Positions 61,630 to 64,000 of a stretch of DNA of 64,000 nucleotides are shown one piece after another. Positions within the stretch are counted from its first letter, which is position 1. Each line of letters opens with the position of its first letter. The notes beneath the pieces were generated by a model. The model was not told the origin of the DNA. It saw only the letters and a program-made list of their open reading frames with translations, and did no database searches. The stretch is taken from positions 62,001 to 126,000 of the forward strand of contig NZ_JBLLVA010000006.1 in NCBI RefSeq assembly GCF_047739745.1, given 5' to 3'. The translations under genes were made by a program, and so were the position numbers. This DNA is from Pseudaminobacter sp047739745. GTDB taxonomy: Bacteria > Pseudomonadota > Alphaproteobacteria > Rhizobiales > Rhizobiaceae.

Positions 61630-63054
61630 TCACTTCTTCTGCGTGATGCGCGTGATGCGATCACCCTGCGGATTGTCGGGGCCGCGTGACTTGTTGATCG
61701 CATAGACATTGCCCTTGCCATCGGCAATGACGTGATTGGCGAGCGGCGCATTCTCGAGATTCGCTACGATCTTCCCATTGGGATCGACGACCGTCACGGT
61801 TCCGGCATCACGGCTGCTGACATAGGCGAGGTGCCCAACCGGGTCGAATGCCACGTTGAGGGCACCTGCGCCCACCTTCACGTCATGCAGCGTCATGCCG
61901 CTATCGGCATCGACGATCGATAGATTGTCGCTGCCTTGACCTGCCACGAATATCCGATTGGTCTTGGCATCATGGGCAACGCCGATTGGCGTCAGCGCGC
62001 CTTCGACGGGGAACACCTTTTCGACAGCGCCGGATGCGATATCGATGATAGCTGCCTCGTCGGTTGCCAGGCTGACCGTGTAGAGCTTGCCCGATTCCGC
62101 ATCGAGGCTGAGACTGCCGACAGAAAAGTCCTTGCCGCGTTTCGTCGTCTTGATTTCGATGTTCTCGACCAATTCAAGGGTCTCGATATTGAATACAGCA
62201 ATGTTCGGCGATCCGGTCGACGAGGCGTAAGCCCTGCCGCTCTTCTCGTCGATTGCCACGTCGCGGGCATGTTCTACCATGCCCGGCTCGAATTGCTTGA
62301 CCAGCGACAGATTGGATTGCTTGTAGACAGCCACCGTGTTCTGGCGCGTGTTGGTGACCCAGATCGTGTCGTTTGCGTCATCCACCGCCACGCCATAGAC
62401 GGCAAAAACACCGCCCTCGCCGCCATCGCGTCCTGGAGCCGCGTCCGGCGTGACACTGGCAACGATCTCCAATGTCGCGGGATCGACCTTGATTATCTGT
62501 GACTGCTTCACCGGGGGACGCCCGCTCGCGGCGGTTACGTAGATTGCATTGTTCTTCGCGCTGTAGGCCGACTGATAGAGCCCCGGCACGAGCTTGTTCG
62601 TTTGCGTATCGAACAAGTCGGCGCCGGACAGTGCAACCTCAGGCGAGATCTTCAGGTCGAGTATCTCGGCGTGATACGGGGCTGCCGTCGACAGGACCAG
62701 CGGATGCATGCCGATCGTGGCTTCGGCAGGCAGGCTGAAGCTGCCGGTGAACTTGCCCTCCTGATCGGCCACGAATGGGTGTGAAGCGATCGGGGTGGTT
62801 CCATGAGAAAGGACGATTTGCTGCCCTGGCTTGAAATTCTGGCCACTGATCGTGACCTCGCCACCAGCATGGACCGGCGCACCGACCGTTGCTCCGGAAA
62901 CGCGAACGCGGCCTTCGTAGCCGGCGTCCGGCGCCTCAAATGCCACCTGCGCCAGCGCACTGTTCATGCCGAGCGCGAAGATGGATGCGACAATCCCCGC
63001 TCTCATTTGCCATTTCGTCGGGGAGCCGATGAAGATTCTCGTAAAGGCCGTCAT
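61630..63054 (-). CDS. Secreted YncE-like beta-propeller protein
   Basis: A 474-residue protein with a signal peptide ending near NSALAQV. An N-terminal Ig-like part (residues 40-130, HAGGEVTISGQNFKPGQQIVL) is followed by a seven-bladed propeller from about residue 150 with repeats such as YGVAVDDANDTIWVTNTRQN, RDVAIDEKSGRAYAS and IGVAHDAKTNRIFVAGQGS. YncE-family proteins are periplasmic and often iron-repressed. AGGAAACC precedes the ATG. It lies 301 bp upstream of the receptor gene and has its own iron-responsive box. Function unknown; a role in siderophore handling or periplasmic scaffolding is possible. Confidence 0.85.
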   Translation of the reverse strand: MTAFTRIFIGSPTKWQMRAGIVASIFALGMNSALAQVAFEAPDAGYEGRVRVSGATVGAPVHAGGEVTISGQNFKPGQQIVLSHGTTPIASHPFVADQEGKFTGSFSLPAEATIGMHPLVLSTAAPYHAEILDLKISPEVALSGADLFDTQTNKLVPGLYQSAYSAKNNAIYVTAASGRPPVKQSQIIKVDPATLEIVASVTPDAAPGRDGGEGGVFAVYGVAVDDANDTIWVTNTRQNTVAVYKQSNLSLVKQFEPGMVEHARDVAIDEKSGRAYASSTGSPNIAVFNIETLELVENIEIKTTKRGKDFSVGSLSLDAESGKLYTVSLATDEAAIIDIASGAVEKVFPVEGALTPIGVAHDAKTNRIFVAGQGSDNLSIVDADSGMTLHDVKVGAGALNVAFDPVGHLAYVSSRDAGTVTVVDPNGKIVANLENAPLANHVIADGKGNVYAINKSRGPDNPQGDRITRITQKK

Positions 63055-63127
63055 TGGTGGTTTCCTGGTTGGTTAAGATCACGGACGGAAGGGAGTTTGC
63101 TGCCGAGGCAGACCGCTGCTAAAAAGA

Positions 63128-63142
63128 TGATTAAATAACTCA
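63128..63142. promoter_or_regulatory. RirA-type iron-responsive operator, propeller gene
   Basis: TGATTAAATAACTCA matches TGA-N9-TCA exactly and lies 74 bp upstream of the propeller gene. The AT-rich core and neighbouring GATAAAT suit a promoter. A second independent match near the receptor gene makes a chance hit less likely. Confidence 0.55.
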
Positions 63143-63168
63143 AGATAAATTGCACGTCGGGACTCGAG

Positions 63169-63936
63169 TCAAGCCCTTAGCGTGGCTCCGCCGTCCACAT
63201 AGAGGTCGCCCATGGTGATGTGCCCCGCCTGCTCGGAAAGCAGGAAGATCACCGCGTTGGCTATATCCTCCGGCGTGGCCAATTTCCCGAGGGGAATTCC
63301 GGACTTGTAGGTTTCCAACGAACCGGCGATCACACGTTCGGCGCCCTTGTCATCGGTCCACATTCCGGTCTGCATAGGCGTCAGCGTCGAACCCGGCGCA
63401 ACGATGTTGCAGCGTATGCCAAAAGGTGCCAGCTCGAGGCCGAGGCAGCGCGTGAACATTGTGGCGGCTGCCTTCGAGGCGGCGTATGCGGCCATGCCGT
63501 GGCGTGGGATGCCGGCGGCATTCGAGCTTACGGTGACGATGGCGCCACGCTTGCGAGGCACCATGCGTCGAGCCAGCGCCCGCGACAGGTGAAAGACGCC
63601 GTCCGTATTCACTGCGAACACATTGCGCCAAGTTTCGTCGTTCGTGTCGGCAACCAGATCCGTCGAAAGCACGCCTGCGACGTTGATGCCGATATCCACC
63701 GGCCCCACATCCGTCTCGACGCGTTCGACCAGTGCATCGACCGCCGTCGAATCGCCTATGTCGAGCGTTTCGGCGAGCACCGTCTCGCTTGCAAGCGGCG
63801 CGAGCATGCGGGCATCGCGGTCAGTAGCGACGACCCGCGCGCCTGTCTCGCCGAGCAGGCGAACGACCGCTTGGCCGATGCCGCCTCCGGCTCCGGTGAC
63901 AATGGCTATCTTTCCGGCAATCCCGGTCAGGCGCAT
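63169..63936 (-). CDS. entA: 2,3-dihydro-2,3-dihydroxybenzoate dehydrogenase (EntA-like SDR)
   Basis: A 255-residue short-chain dehydrogenase with NAD-binding VTGAGGGIGQAVVRLL, Ser in VTVSSNAAG and YAASK (Tyr-x-x-x-Lys). The stretch IVAPGSTLTPMQTGMW followed by IPLGKLATPEDIANAVIFL and HITMGDLYVDGGATL is that of EntA/DhbA, which makes 2,3-dihydroxybenzoate for catechol siderophores. The catechol-type receptor gene and iron boxes nearby agree. The ATG overlaps the stop of the upstream gene (TGATG), so it belongs to a biosynthesis operon that continues past the window edge. Confidence 0.78.
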   Translation of the reverse strand: MRLTGIAGKIAIVTGAGGGIGQAVVRLLGETGARVVATDRDARMLAPLASETVLAETLDIGDSTAVDALVERVETDVGPVDIGINVAGVLSTDLVADTNDETWRNVFAVNTDGVFHLSRALARRMVPRKRGAIVTVSSNAAGIPRHGMAAYAASKAAATMFTRCLGLELAPFGIRCNIVAPGSTLTPMQTGMWTDDKGAERVIAGSLETYKSGIPLGKLATPEDIANAVIFLLSEQAGHITMGDLYVDGGATLRA

Positions 63937-64000
63937 CAGGCAATCTCCTTGATGTCGAAAGCAGAAAGCCGCCGGTTGAGTGCGGGCGCGATCAGCGCCG
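63936..64000 (-). CDS. 3' end of an upstream siderophore-operon gene (partial)
   Basis: The last 21 codons of a gene that overlaps the entA-like start by one base. The visible end is NRRLSAFDIKEIA before the TGA stop. This is too little to assign. In catechol-siderophore operons the neighbour of entA is usually entB, entE or entC. AAGGAG just before the entA ATG lies inside this reading frame. Confidence 0.55.
   Translation of the reverse strand, partial: ALIAPALNRRLSAFDIKEIA

Noticed and set aside
1..64000. Possible CRISPR arrays, tRNA genes or insertion sequences
   Set aside because: No regularly spaced direct repeats, tRNA-like cloverleaf with matching context, or transposase reading frame was recognised by eye.

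Overview
This 64 kb window looks like an accessory, catabolism-rich stretch of a chromosome or large replicon from a rhizobial alphaproteobacterium (Hyphomicrobiales, in the Rhizobium / Mesorhizobium / Phyllobacterium breadth). The clues are the high GC, a DmeR-type metal sensor, tandem DUF982 genes, TGA-N9-TCA iron-responsive (RirA-type) boxes, a palindromic intergenic repeat of the kind common in rhizobia, and an abundance of TRAP and ABC importers beside oxidoreductases and amidohydrolases. I see no rRNA, tRNA, phage, IS element or CRISPR.

Layout. (1) 0-5 kb: end of a DmeR/CsoR-family regulator with its operator, then a minus-strand operon of an enolase-superfamily enzyme, a DctPQM TRAP importer and a small J-like gene. 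(2) 5-9 kb: zinc-free quinone oxidoreductase, aspartase and a divergent ArgE-type deacylase. (3) 9-22 kb: a long co-directional minus-strand block. Read from its 5' end it is a hydroxyacid reductase, a PotABCD-type ABC importer, HutD, a FAD synthetase without a riboflavin kinase half, a GlcG/HbpS protein, a GST, a dehydroquinase-like protein with altered active site, a flavin reductase, an HpaB-type monooxygenase, RidA, DUF1028 and a LysR regulator. It reads as an uncharacterised flavin-monooxygenase pathway. (4) 22.4-35.3 kb: a tight plus-strand operon of a Liv-type ABC importer, a cytosine-deaminase-like amidohydrolase, a two-subunit xanthine-dehydrogenase-type molybdoenzyme, malonyl-CoA decarboxylase and malonyl-CoA synthetase. 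(5) 35.5-46.1 kb: ATP-dependent hydantoinase pair, creatininase-like protein, IclR regulator, amidase, and a TAXI-type TRAP importer.

Blocks 4 and 5 appear to belong together. The same 17-bp imperfect palindrome lies directly before block 4, before hyuA, and between the divergent iclR and amidase genes. Deaminase, molybdenum hydroxylase, ATP-driven cyclic-amide opening, amidase and malonate activation/decarboxylation form a coherent oxidative route from a pyrimidine-like ring to malonate and acetyl-CoA, without a recognisable barbiturase. This is the strongest candidate for an undescribed system in the window.

(6) 46-52.5 kb: a RES/Xre toxin-antitoxin pair, an HPP-CBS membrane protein, a single-chain AMP-ligase / carrier / membrane acyltransferase fusion, and a fumarylacetoacetase-family hydrolase. 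(7) 52.5-57 kb: an ECF42-type sigma factor with its DGPF partner, a frameshifted glycine-rich secreted protein, and two DUF982 genes. (8) 57-64 kb: an FMN alpha-hydroxyacid oxidase, then an iron-uptake locus (PiuC hydroxylase, TonB siderophore receptor, secreted beta-propeller) with two iron-responsive boxes, and the start of a catechol-siderophore biosynthesis cluster (EntA-like) that leaves the window.

All calls come from reading the sequence and from memory of protein families; no database search was run.
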